In this document: one piece after another, positions 1-7,217 of the stretch
Numbering within the stretch: the first letter of the stretch is position 1
Layout: the number at the start of each line of letters is the position of its first letter
Translations under genes and position numbers: made by a program
Notes under the pieces: generated by a model
Database searches by the model: none
What the model was told of the DNA's origin: nothing
The model's input: only the letters and a program-made list of their open reading frames with translations
Source of the DNA: GCA-001856825 sp049965815
GTDB lineage: Archaea; Thermoplasmatota; Thermoplasmata; Thermoplasmatales; GCA-001856825
Length of the DNA stretch: 33,003 nucleotides
Assembly: GCA_049965815.1 (NCBI GenBank)
Contig: JBMFVV010000015.1
Span: forward strand, 1 to 33,003
Direction of reading: 5' to 3'

Positions 1-943
1 ATATTCCGGGTGACGTTGTTTGCATCTTGTCTGATGTGATGATTAACCCCCTTGGATCTGTATTCACGCCAGCCTTTTCCAGATTAAGGTACTCAGTATT
101 GGGTTGCCTCCCTGTAGCAACAATGAGCTCCTTGACAACTAACTTCTCATTCCCTTTATGTGTTATAACATCAATTGATTTCCGGTTCCCGGATTTACTG
201 ACAGCATTAACCCTGGCTCTAAGATAGAATTTCATACCTTCCTTTTCTAGCTGCTTTTTCAGGGTATCCCGAATTTCTGGTTCAGTTTGTGGCAAGATGT
301 AGTCAAGTGCCTCTATAACAGTAACCTTAGATCCAAAATGCAGGAGTGCCTGCCCTATTTCCAGACCAATTGCACCTCCTCCTATTATTGCGACAGATTC
401 TGGCAGTTCTTTGATCCCCCAGATGGTATCACTTGTGAGGAATTCAGTATCGGTCAATCCCTTGATGTTTGGAGTTGCTGGGTGTGACCCGGTCGCAATC
501 AGTATGTTTGACCCTGAAACCTTCGAGAATTCTTTCCCTTCTGGGTCTATTATGATAACTGTTTTCCTGTCCAAGAATCTGCCTAATCCAGGGAAAAGTT
601 TGACATTGCTATAATTCTCTATCACCTTGACATATTTGTTATCCCTTGCTTGATTAACATATGACCTAAGCCCGTCCATTATTTCTGAAAAGTCATATTT
701 GACCGCCGTCTCATGTATTCCCGCCATTTTCGGGTGTGCGGGCTTGAAAACGGAATGTGATGCCTCCAAAAGGTACTTTGAGGGCACGCAACCAACATTT
801 ACGCACGTTCCACCAAGAGGACCTGTTCCAATCATTGCTATAGTCATTTCACCGTTGCTGAGCTCTGATGCCTTTATTGCAGCTGAAAATGCAGCAGCTC
901 CTCTTCCAAGTATTACAAGATCGAATTTCTGCAGTTCACTCAT
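1..943 (-). CDS. merA: Mercuric reductase MerA (C-terminus outside window)
   Basis: FAD- and NAD(P)H-dependent flavoprotein of the pyridine nucleotide-disulfide oxidoreductase family that reduces Hg(II) to Hg(0) in the cytoplasm. Read from the ATG at 943, the first 314 residues show an N-terminal FAD fold (LVILGRGAAAFSA, near residues 9-21) and the redox-active pair GTCVNVGCVPSK with Cys47 and Cys52. The valine-rich form of this motif is typical of MerA; dihydrolipoamide dehydrogenase usually has GTCLNVGCIPSK. A second nucleotide-binding motif (IIGGGAIGLE) and the ATGRQP segment follow. The C-terminal dimer domain, where MerA carries its vicinal Cys pair, lies beyond the window edge, so that diagnostic cannot be checked. 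A GAGGAG ribosome-binding site lies just upstream and the gene follows the HMA protein by 17 bases, so the two are probably co-transcribed. Confidence 0.85.
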   Translation of the reverse strand, partial: MSELQKFDLVILGRGAAAFSAAIKASELSNGEMTIAMIGTGPLGGTCVNVGCVPSKYLLEASHSVFKPAHPKMAGIHETAVKYDFSEIMDGLRSYVNQARDNKYVKVIENYSNVKLFPGLGRFLDRKTVIIIDPEGKEFSKVSGSNILIATGSHPATPNIKGLTDTEFLTSDTIWGIKELPESVAIIGGGAIGLEIGQALLHFGSKVTVIEALDYILPQTEPEIRDTLKKQLEKEGMKFYLRARVNAVSKSGNRKSIDVITHKGNEKLVVKELIVATGRQPNTEYLNLEKAGVNTDPRGLIITSDKMQTTSPGI

Positions 944-960
944 TGAGAACTTTCTCCTCT

Positions 961-1194
961 TCACTCATTTATTACAGTGGCTTTATAGTGGGACGGTTTC
1001 ATAAAAACTTTGTTCCTAAGAAGTTCCTCAGGTTTTACCTCTTTATTGTTAATATGAACCTCTCCTGTTCCATCCTTAAGTGACACCTTCACATCGATGA
1101 CGCCTTTCTGCCTCTTGAGGCCTTCTGTTACAGTAGCAACGCAGTCATCACAAGTCATTCCATATATTCTCAGCTTTACGTTTTCATTCTCCAT
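961..1194 (-). CDS. Stand-alone HMA metal-carrier protein (MerP/CopZ/NmerA-like)
   Basis: A 77-residue heavy-metal-associated domain protein. It has the signature GMTCDDC at residues 12-18 (Cys15 and Cys18 bind a soft metal such as Hg(II) or Cu(I) in this family) and a beta-alpha-beta-beta-alpha-beta length, ending in the SHYKATV strand. No signal peptide or membrane segment is seen, so it should act in the cytoplasm. It lies 17 bases upstream of merA on the same strand, and the likely role is to hand Hg(II) to the reductase. In many bacterial MerA proteins an equivalent domain (NmerA) is fused to the enzyme's N-terminus; here it is a separate gene. A copper chaperone is the main alternative. 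The start is the ATG at 1194; a weak TATA-like stretch about 25 bases upstream would make the transcript leaderless. Confidence 0.8.
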   Translation of the reverse strand: MENENVKLRIYGMTCDDCVATVTEGLKRQKGVIDVKVSLKDGTGEVHINNKEVKPEELLRNKVFMKPSHYKATVINE

Positions 1195-1270
1195 GGATTA
1201 ATGTTAAAGACTGATACTAATATGGAAACGTAAACTTTTTTTTACTTTAGGCGATGATGTACAGAGCAAC
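1195..1270. promoter_or_regulatory. Divergent mer/regulator promoter region
   Basis: This 76-base gap separates the divergent HMA-merA genes and the HxlR-type regulator, so it must hold both promoters. On the minus strand ATATTAGTA (about 1214-1223) is centred roughly 25 bases upstream of the HMA start codon, the right distance for a leaderless archaeal transcript. On the plus strand only a T-rich run (about 1236-1248) precedes the regulator. I found no clear palindromic operator. Confidence 0.35.
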
Positions 1271-1693
1271 TTGGGAACAGTTAAAAAGGAGGACCAGAAG
1301 AGATTCCTGAATAAAAATAAGGCCTGCATGATTGATGATCAAAACTCAACTGTATGTATTGATCCTTCACTTCCACTTCTTAATCTGATAGGAAAAAAAT
1401 ACACTATGATGATACTTGGGGTGATAGGGAACAAAGGAAACAGGAAGAATTTTAATGAAATACTGAGAGACATACCCTTTTCGAGTTCAACCATCATCTC
1501 CAGGAGATTGAAAGAGCTTCAGGATTTAAGCTTAATCGAAAGGAGCGATGTAGCAGGTGGCATTACATACTCTCTAACCAGATTCGGTAAGGATGTTAGA
1601 GAGAGCCTTCTGCCACTTCTGCACCTTACAGAAAAGACTTCCCTAGACCTGATAACGAGACGTCAAGATACTGATAGATCGGTGCATAAGTAG
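1271..1693 (+). CDS. HxlR-family winged-helix regulator, probable mer regulator
   Basis: A 140-residue DNA-binding protein with the HxlR winged-helix plan: the LIGKKYTMMILGVIG helix (about residues 39-53), then FNEILRDIPFSSSTIISRRLKELQ (recognition-helix region) and the wing IERSDVAGGITYSLT. HxlR proteins usually have one N-terminal cysteine just before the LIGG/KW helix; this one has two, Cys19 and Cys29. Because the gene is divergent from merA and the HMA carrier, these two thiols are candidates for metal sensing (inference). It is not MerR or ArsR type. The start is uncertain: TTG at 1271 gives 140 residues, while ATG at 1328 gives 121 and would lose Cys19. Confidence 0.75.
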   Translation: MGTVKKEDQKRFLNKNKACMIDDQNSTVCIDPSLPLLNLIGKKYTMMILGVIGNKGNRKNFNEILRDIPFSSSTIISRRLKELQDLSLIERSDVAGGITYSLTRFGKDVRESLLPLLHLTEKTSLDLITRRQDTDRSVHK

Positions 1694-2745
1694 TACTTAA
1701 AACCAGCACAAATAATTGATCTAGACAATAGGTAAGTACGTAATTCCTAAATTTCCATGATATTAGGCACTATGACTCTATCTTCTTGAACAGTTCCTTC
1801 TGATCCTTTGTGAGTTCCTGTACTGCTATGTCACTGTCAAAGACCTTGCACTTCAGGTTTCTCAGTATATCTTTAGATATATCCACCGATTCTATATGCT
1901 TCTGTATGTCCATATACGACGGGCGACAGGAGTGTCAGGAAGAAGTTTCCACTAAGCGTGTCCTCTCCATGCACCACCTAACGGAAGAAGGGAGATGCCA
2001 TCCCTAGAATGGGAGAACGCCTTCTCCTCCTCTCGGGGTCAAGTATTGTGTAGAGAGATACATCGTGATCGGCGAACATCTTCCCGAACGACAGGATGAA
2101 CATAATCCTCTTTCCGGGTCCTAAATGTCACTTGATGGTTCTATGCATTCACCGTAAATGGGTCTGCCCCGCAGTATGACCTGGTTCTAAGCTTCTCCGT
2201 TTTATTGTTCATCGTTCCTAGTGTTGAAACATCTAGTATGTTTCCTGTAATGTGCTGAAATTAGAGTACTCCTTTTTCACTGTCGATTGCAAGGAGTAGC
2301 TTGATTTTCTCGCCCTCAGTCTTTGATGAATAATCCCACTACACGGAATCAATATCTATCTGGCTGGACAGAGCAGTTGTTCCGATGGATGCTCAAGACT
2401 TTTCAGGCCATGTTATTATCCCGGTGAGTTGGTCTAACTGTCCGGAATACCTGCTCTTCTGTGTGGGTTTCTTTCGAGCCGTTTCATAATTTGCAGTTAC
2501 TCCTTATGCGTATACCTCATTTCAGATAGTCTTGTATCTGGTAAATGATGTAATTAATAGTTACACCACACTATCATATGGATACTACCACTACGAACAG
2601 GATATGAAAAATCGGGATTCTGACACCTAACAATTATGGAATTTAGGAGCTATGGCAAGGCGTGCATCGTTCAAAGACGATTCAGAGTTTGTGAAGAAGA
2701 CATCATATGAAAACATCATCCCTTACTTAGATCGGTAATTTCGCG
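1694..2745. other. Gene-poor 1 kb holding transposon debris
   Basis: Between the HxlR regulator and the first MFS gene there is no intact gene. Most of the stretch is the decayed minus-strand transposase. A 28-codon open frame at 2652-2738 on the plus strand (starts MARRASFKDD) begins with an ATG after a GGAG, but is too short and unrecognised to call a gene. The remainder (about 2480-2650) shows nothing I can name. Confidence 0.5.
1770..2480 (-). pseudogene. Decayed IS4-superfamily (IS1634-like) transposase
   Basis: The minus strand reads as a transposase broken by in-frame stops and at least one frameshift. Recognisable pieces, in order, are RYSGQLDQLTG, a stop, SSQIDIDSV, a stop, KTEGEKIKLLLAIDSEKGV, a stop, then HITGNILDVSTLGTM. 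After a frame change come FADHDVSLYTILDPERRR and finally KHIESVDISKDILRNLK to a stop at 1770. The pattern LLLAIDSEKGV followed by ITGNILDVSTL matches the catalytic-core region of IS1634/IS4-type DDE transposases as I know them. The N-terminus is missing. No intact protein can be made. I did not find convincing terminal inverted repeats. Confidence 0.65.
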
Positions 2746-3924
2746 TCAACTTTCAGATATATCCTTCTTCTTTCTCTCTGCAACGAAAACTATCAAAGTG
2801 AGTATCATCAGCACGAGGACTCCTGGCGATATAAGGAGCAGAAGTATTCTGAACCCAACCATATACAGCAAAGTGCCTCCGAGAACGGGCATAACAACCA
2901 TCATAAGCATCATGGTCGAGGTGAAGTAGCTGTTAGCAACGTTCCTCTCTTGCTCAGGAAATGATCTCCCAATTGAAAACATAGCAATTGGCATGCCGAG
3001 ACCATGCGGTATTCCAAGAATAACAAATGCAATAGAATAGATCACTATATTGCTGCTCAGGAAAACCATCACCAGCCCAAGGATTGAAATAGACATCATC
3101 AACATCACATACGGGAATATGCTTCCAACCTTCAGAACAGAAAATAACATCCTTGTCGAAAATGATGCAGTAAAGAAAACAGCAAAAAGGAGAATGACCA
3201 GAGAGTAGGAGGCGCCATAGACCTGCTTCGCAAATATTCCCCCGAATGAGAGAATCAGTGCGGTTGACATGCTGTATACCAGGAAGGTGTAGATTCCAAC
3301 CTTGAAACCTGGGTGTGCCCATACGGATGGCCTCTTCCCGACTTTTCTCTCCTCCGGAAATCTGACAAATGGGGAAAGAACAGCTCCGATAACCCCAAGG
3401 GGAACAAAGAACAGGAAGGCCGTTCTAAGCGAATAATGGGCGACTATGAGAGATTCCAGGGCTGGTCCTGCAATGAGGCTGACTGCCAGTGCAAGAGTGT
3501 AGATTGCAAGTATCCTTTCCCTCACATTCTTGTCCTGAAACAGTCCTGCAGAGGTCATTATATTCGGGAAAATGAAGCCATAAGATAAGCCGCTAGCCAA
3601 CACGAAGACTAGTACTGAAACAGGAGACGAAAAGGAAAAGAGGAATATCGTAAACGGATATGCAATGGAAGCCCCTATGAACAATCTTTTACGAAGCCGG
3701 ACATGAATAGCGCTGTTGAGAAGGGAAGCAACCAATGCGGAAGCTGAAAGGGCTGCAACAAGCATTCCCACAAAGAACTGGCTGTAGGAAAGATCATACT
3801 TTGCCAGAAGCGGTATTGTTGTTTGAATCATATTGTTGCTGGCCCTTATGGCAAAGGTGAGGGCAACAATGATCACGATAGTGTAAAGTATGCCCGCAGT
3901 CAGCGCAATCCTCTGCCTTTTCAT
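2746..3924 (-). CDS. MFS transporter (second gene of the exporter pair)
   Basis: A 392-residue, 12-helix major facilitator superfamily protein without a signal peptide; the cytoplasmic tail is KKKDISES. The central loop (about residues 190-205, FPEERKVGKRP) separates two six-helix halves. It is homologous to the MFS protein encoded just upstream: both carry an equivalent stretch late in the protein (IPHGLGMP and STMMLMMVVMP here, IPDGIAWT and SSMMIMSVLMP there), so the pair arose by duplication. The ATG at 3924 follows GGTGGAG at good spacing, consistent with an internal operon gene translated by Shine-Dalgarno. The gap to the upstream gene is 133 bases. The substrate is unknown; the divergent TetR regulator suggests efflux of a toxic or hydrophobic compound. 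Confidence 0.75.
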   Translation of the reverse strand: MKRQRIALTAGILYTIVIIVALTFAIRASNNMIQTTIPLLAKYDLSYSQFFVGMLVAALSASALVASLLNSAIHVRLRKRLFIGASIAYPFTIFLFSFSSPVSVLVFVLASGLSYGFIFPNIMTSAGLFQDKNVRERILAIYTLALAVSLIAGPALESLIVAHYSLRTAFLFFVPLGVIGAVLSPFVRFPEERKVGKRPSVWAHPGFKVGIYTFLVYSMSTALILSFGGIFAKQVYGASYSLVILLFAVFFTASFSTRMLFSVLKVGSIFPYVMLMMSISILGLVMVFLSSNIVIYSIAFVILGIPHGLGMPIAMFSIGRSFPEQERNVANSYFTSTMMLMMVVMPVLGGTLLYMVGFRILLLLISPGVLVLMILTLIVFVAERKKKDISES

Positions 3925-4057
3925 GTCTCCACCTTCTCAGAATATAGCTGCCCTTTCCTGCGGTCTCCCACCTGCTTGAATGCATTCATTTTTTCCCCCT
4001 TCTCATCTCCTCTTCCCCGCTCATGATTATCAGCAATATCTTTGCAATAATTTCACC

Positions 4058-5299
4058 TCACGCCTTACTGTCCTTGCTTTCCTGTGGAGTCGAAACCTTT
4101 ACGGGCCTTAGCAGGAGTTCCCATATGAAGAATATTGCAGTTATTGCTACAAATATCCATAGTGTTGTGGAGAACCCAAGGTACTTAACAGAGAACATGT
4201 AACCAACTAAAGGCATCAGGACAGACATGATCATCATTGATGAGCTGAAGAACGATGTTGATGTCCCGATCTCTTCAGGCTTGAATGTTGTGTTTGCAAT
4301 CTGTATGCCCAACGTCCAAGCAATGCCATCAGGTATTGCCGCTATCAGGAATGCGAGCACGAAGAATGCTACTGACACGGAGCTGAGTGCAAGGAACACC
4401 GCAGATATCAGCGCGATTGTGACAGCAAATACCATGTAAGGTCTCCTGTTAACTATTGGAGACTTCAGCCTTATGATGAATCTTGTGACCACGTCACCCA
4501 CGAACATCGCTGCAAAGAGGTAGAATACCGTTGTGGCTGAAAGCCCGAGGATTCCTCCGTATATCACGCCGTATGAGAATATTATGTAGAATGGAATGGT
4601 GTAAGCAAATGCAGCTATGACTGCCCAGTTGAACTGCCTGTTCTTGAAAAGAGAAGAGATGCTTGCATTACCCTTGTGATCCTTTGCCTCCATGTACTGC
4701 AGTGAGTATTTCCCCCTCAGTGCGATGACGAATGGTATGGCAACGAAAGCCATGACTGCAAATATTAGGAATATTTCCTTTATGCCTAGGTGGAGGAGAT
4801 ATCCTGTTACGAATGGAGCGGCTATCAGCGCGAGTGCGACCCAGAAGGAAAAGGAAGCCTGTTCAACCTGCCTCTTTGACTGATCTTTTGAAGCCATTCC
4901 GGCCATCGTCATAAATGAGTCCATCACTAATCCAGTTATGAAACCGTCTATGATCATTAGTGTATATACTTCAACGAACCCCTTTGCGAATATATAGAGG
5001 GGCATCGTTATTCCGAGCAGTGCCAGCGATATTATCTCCACAGTCCTCAACTGACTGGGTTTGAACGACCTCATCAGGAATGCAGACACTGCAAAAGCAA
5101 CTGTGAACAACGCAAATCCTATCCCGACCTCAAAAGAATTCATGCTGAATGCCAGTCCCAGTGACCCAATGGAGGTCTGATAGAACTGGAGGAGAAACCT
5201 ACCCATGAATGCCGCTATTATGATAAGCCACTCTGCACCGCTTATGAAACCGAAGTCCAGTCCCACTTTCCTTAAACTTTTAGTTTGAATGCTTGACAT
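4058..5299 (-). CDS. MFS transporter under TetR-type control
   Basis: A 413-residue, 12-helix major facilitator protein. The open frame extends 18 codons further upstream to 5353, but that extension would run through two palindromic operators and the TATA box. The ATG at 5299 lies about 28 bases downstream of the TATA-like ATACTTAAGTAT, the right distance for a leaderless transcript, so I chose it. The protein has a soluble N-terminus, then SGAEWLIIIAAFMGRF as the first membrane helix, a central loop near ALRGKYSLQYMEAKDHKG, and a charged C-terminal tail. It is a paralogue of the downstream MFS gene. Divergent from a TetR-family gene, it is most likely a drug, toxin or metabolite exporter repressed by that regulator. 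The substrate cannot be read from the sequence. Confidence 0.75.
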   Translation of the reverse strand: MSSIQTKSLRKVGLDFGFISGAEWLIIIAAFMGRFLLQFYQTSIGSLGLAFSMNSFEVGIGFALFTVAFAVSAFLMRSFKPSQLRTVEIISLALLGITMPLYIFAKGFVEVYTLMIIDGFITGLVMDSFMTMAGMASKDQSKRQVEQASFSFWVALALIAAPFVTGYLLHLGIKEIFLIFAVMAFVAIPFVIALRGKYSLQYMEAKDHKGNASISSLFKNRQFNWAVIAAFAYTIPFYIIFSYGVIYGGILGLSATTVFYLFAAMFVGDVVTRFIIRLKSPIVNRRPYMVFAVTIALISAVFLALSSVSVAFFVLAFLIAAIPDGIAWTLGIQIANTTFKPEEIGTSTSFFSSSMMIMSVLMPLVGYMFSVKYLGFSTTLWIFVAITAIFFIWELLLRPVKVSTPQESKDSKA

Positions 5300-5301
5300 G
5301 A

Positions 5302-5349
5302 TTGACCGTATAGTCAACCGATACTTAAGTATTTCGACTGGTTGGTCAA
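5302..5349. promoter_or_regulatory. Paired palindromic operators flanking the exporter TATA box
   Basis: Two inverted-repeat sites are visible: TTGAC-N6-GTCAA at 5302-5317 (perfect 5-base arms) and TCGAC-N6-GTCAA at 5334-5349 (one mismatch). Their starts are 32 bases apart, close to three helical turns. Read outward, the two sites are themselves related as a larger inverted repeat, TGATTGACC-N4-AGTC. Between them on the minus strand lies TACTTAAGTA (about 5322-5331), the TATA box of the MFS gene starting at 5299. Binding at both sites would cage the TATA box. A TetR-family regulator gene is adjacent, so it is the obvious ligand (inference). Confidence 0.75.
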
Positions 5350-5369
5350 TCAATACTGACTCACCGATT

Positions 5370-5381
5370 AATTAATATATC
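5370..5381 (+). promoter_or_regulatory. TATA box of the TetR-family gene
   Basis: The stretch ATTAATTAATATATC is centred about 26 bases upstream of the ATG at 5402, with no Shine-Dalgarno between, as expected for a leaderless archaeal transcript. It lies about 20 bases outside the nearer operator palindrome, so autoregulation is possible but would not block TATA binding directly. Confidence 0.55.
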
Positions 5382-5401
5382 TTATTGACATTATCTAATT
5401 G

Positions 5402-6013
5402 ATGGTTGCGAGAAATGACAAAGAGGAGCGGATATTGAACGCTTCGATCAAAGTTTTCTCCAAAAGGGGTTATGATCTGGCTACGATAGACGAAATCGCT
5501 TCAAAGGCCAGAGTAAGCAAAGGCATAATATTCTTTTATTACAAAAAGAAGGACCATCTTATTGAGAAAGCTGCCCTAAAATCTGTTCCGGTTGATGAAA
5601 TTTCTGGAGTGAATAGTAGGAATCATAATAGCGCAGAAGAACTCCTGATGGACTTTGGTCTCTCATTTTTAAGAAAATATGAAAATCCGGATCTCAGGAA
5701 TTTGCTCCTGATGACTATTGCTAGTAAGGAAAGATACAAACAAATTGACATTGCTTTAAGAGCTATGTGCTTCCAGGAAATGGACAAGATGTTCTCCAAG
5801 CTGGAAGAGCTCGTGGGAACTACTGTTCCCGCTCCCGTTAAGAAGGCCTTTTTTGGTTCCTTGCTGTGCTATGTTGTGTGGTGGAATGACAATAAGGTGA
5901 ACCCCGGCGAATACGTAAAAACCCTTACGGAGAAGATTCTAGTTGCAATAAAGGGTGGCCCAGTCAATGAGGCCAGTCTTGGTCTACCATCATTTTCAAA
6001 ACAGCCATTCTAA
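5402..6013 (+). CDS. TetR/AcrR-family transcriptional regulator
   Basis: A 203-residue repressor-type protein. The N-terminal DNA-binding domain has the standard TetR plan: ERILNASIKVFSKRGYDLAT (helix 1), then IDEIASKARVSKGIIFFYY (helix-turn-helix, about residues 28-46) and KKKDHLIEKA (helix 4). The C-terminal ligand-binding helices are, as usual, not diagnostic, so the inducer is unknown. The gene is divergent from two MFS exporter genes, and the gap holds two TTGAC-N6-GTCAA-type palindromes, so it most likely represses the exporters until a ligand binds. The ATG at 5402 was preferred over a TTG one codon earlier because of the TATA spacing. It converges on the GH57 gene with a 70-base gap. 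Confidence 0.85.
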   Translation: MVARNDKEERILNASIKVFSKRGYDLATIDEIASKARVSKGIIFFYYKKKDHLIEKAALKSVPVDEISGVNSRNHNSAEELLMDFGLSFLRKYENPDLRNLLLMTIASKERYKQIDIALRAMCFQEMDKMFSKLEELVGTTVPAPVKKAFFGSLLCYVVWWNDNKVNPGEYVKTLTEKILVAIKGGPVNEASLGLPSFSKQPF

Positions 6014-6083
6014 AGAATTCCAAAACAGATTTCGCCGTTGGATACATTGGTGTCGTTCCTAGCACAGATTCTCAATCAAAATT

Positions 6084-7217
6084 CTATTTATTTGGCACGT
6101 ATTCTCTCCTAAAATCCTCAAGTATGGACATATAACTCAGGAATGCATAGTAGGGTGATTTGTAGGGATTAAAATATTCGTGAACTATTTGATCAGGGGA
6201 TGTGCCAGTTGACATATAGTACACTATGTCAGATGTCTGCAGGTGCCTCCAGAGAGATTTGTTGCTGTTATCCTTTAATTTTTGCATCTCAGAAAATGCT
6301 TCTTTTTGCATATCGTTACCTAGCCAAGGTGATATATCTCTATTCGTGTCAGCCCAAGAAATTGGGCTTTTTATGGAAATCATATCCATTATCTCAAACA
6401 TTTCAGCAGCCTCATTCATTGTGAGCATCCTGATTTTCCTCTCCTCAAACTCAATTGGGAGCCTTTCCATGAATCCAAATATTCCAGTATCTGCAACTTG
6501 ATGCTCTCCAAATGTTTCGTAATCCATGAACAGACTGGCAAGATCACCAGGCGAGTCATCAATCCACCTGGCATACTTATCCGCTGTCAGCGGGTATTCA
6601 TTCCAGCCCCAATTCGAGAACCTGAATGAAATGTCGTCGCTGAGCCTGAAGTTCCTCAAGAACAGATTCATTTTTGACGGCGTTCTGTATACAAAATTCG
6701 GTGAATGTGCTGAAATAAGCTGTTCCGTTCCTTCCGCGAGGATGTTCCTGTATCCGAGTGATGAAACGTAATCCGCGATGGTATCATTGTAGATCAGTTC
6801 CGTATTTCTGAATGTTTTTGGCTTTATTTTGAAGAGGTTCCACAGCGTCCTTTCCTGTTCCCTCACCTGCTCTATGAACTCGTCCCTGTCCCAAATTGAC
6901 GCAAGACTGTGGTAGTATGTCTCCGCCATCAGTTCCCCGAGACCAGTGCTGAAATATTCTCTGAATATGTCAATGACCTCTGGCTTGTATTCAAGTGCCT
7001 GCTCTATAAACGTCCCAGAGAGCGAGAAGCTAGCCCTTATTCCCTTTTCGATGAATAATCTGGTTGCTGGAATATAGCATCTGTCAGCTGCTCTCTGGAA
7101 TATTTCCATATTTTTTGATTCCCAGAAATAATCGTGATTCTTTCCTATTTCATTCAGCCTATATGTCCTCAGTCTCCTTGGCTGATGGACTTCGAAGTAG
7201 AAAACCACATTTTTCAT
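6084..7217 (-). CDS. GH57-family alpha-amylase-like glycoside hydrolase
   Basis: A 377-residue cytoplasmic enzyme acting on alpha-1,4-glucans by a retaining mechanism. All GH57 signature regions are visible: FEVHQP (residues 8-13), GLGELMAET (92-100), TFRNTELIYN with the nucleophile Glu140, FMDYETFGEH with the acid/base Asp232, and MTMNEAAEM. The ATG at 7217 overlaps the stop of the upstream glycosyltransferase as ATGA, so translation is coupled; a longer frame starting at 7262 would intrude 48 bases into that gene and adds nothing conserved. It is the last gene of the debranching enzyme - GT4 - GH57 operon. The likely role is trimming or rearranging glycogen. GH57 also includes 4-alpha-glucanotransferases and branching enzymes; at this length amylase-type is the best guess. 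Confidence 0.85.
   Translation of the reverse strand: MKNVVFYFEVHQPRRLRTYRLNEIGKNHDYFWESKNMEIFQRAADRCYIPATRLFIEKGIRASFSLSGTFIEQALEYKPEVIDIFREYFSTGLGELMAETYYHSLASIWDRDEFIEQVREQERTLWNLFKIKPKTFRNTELIYNDTIADYVSSLGYRNILAEGTEQLISAHSPNFVYRTPSKMNLFLRNFRLSDDISFRFSNWGWNEYPLTADKYARWIDDSPGDLASLFMDYETFGEHQVADTGIFGFMERLPIEFEERKIRMLTMNEAAEMFEIMDMISIKSPISWADTNRDISPWLGNDMQKEAFSEMQKLKDNSNKSLWRHLQTSDIVYYMSTGTSPDQIVHEYFNPYKSPYYAFLSYMSILEDFRREYVPNK

Noticed and set aside
2652..2738. 28-codon frame MARRASFKDD onward, with a GGAG before the ATG
   Set aside because: Too short to support as a gene; it may be another transposon scrap, but I have no motif to prove it.
5300..5353. Upstream extension of the MFS frame to a start at 5353
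   Set aside because: It would translate through both operator palindromes and the TATA box; the ATG at 5299 has the correct TATA distance and the extension has no conserved residues.
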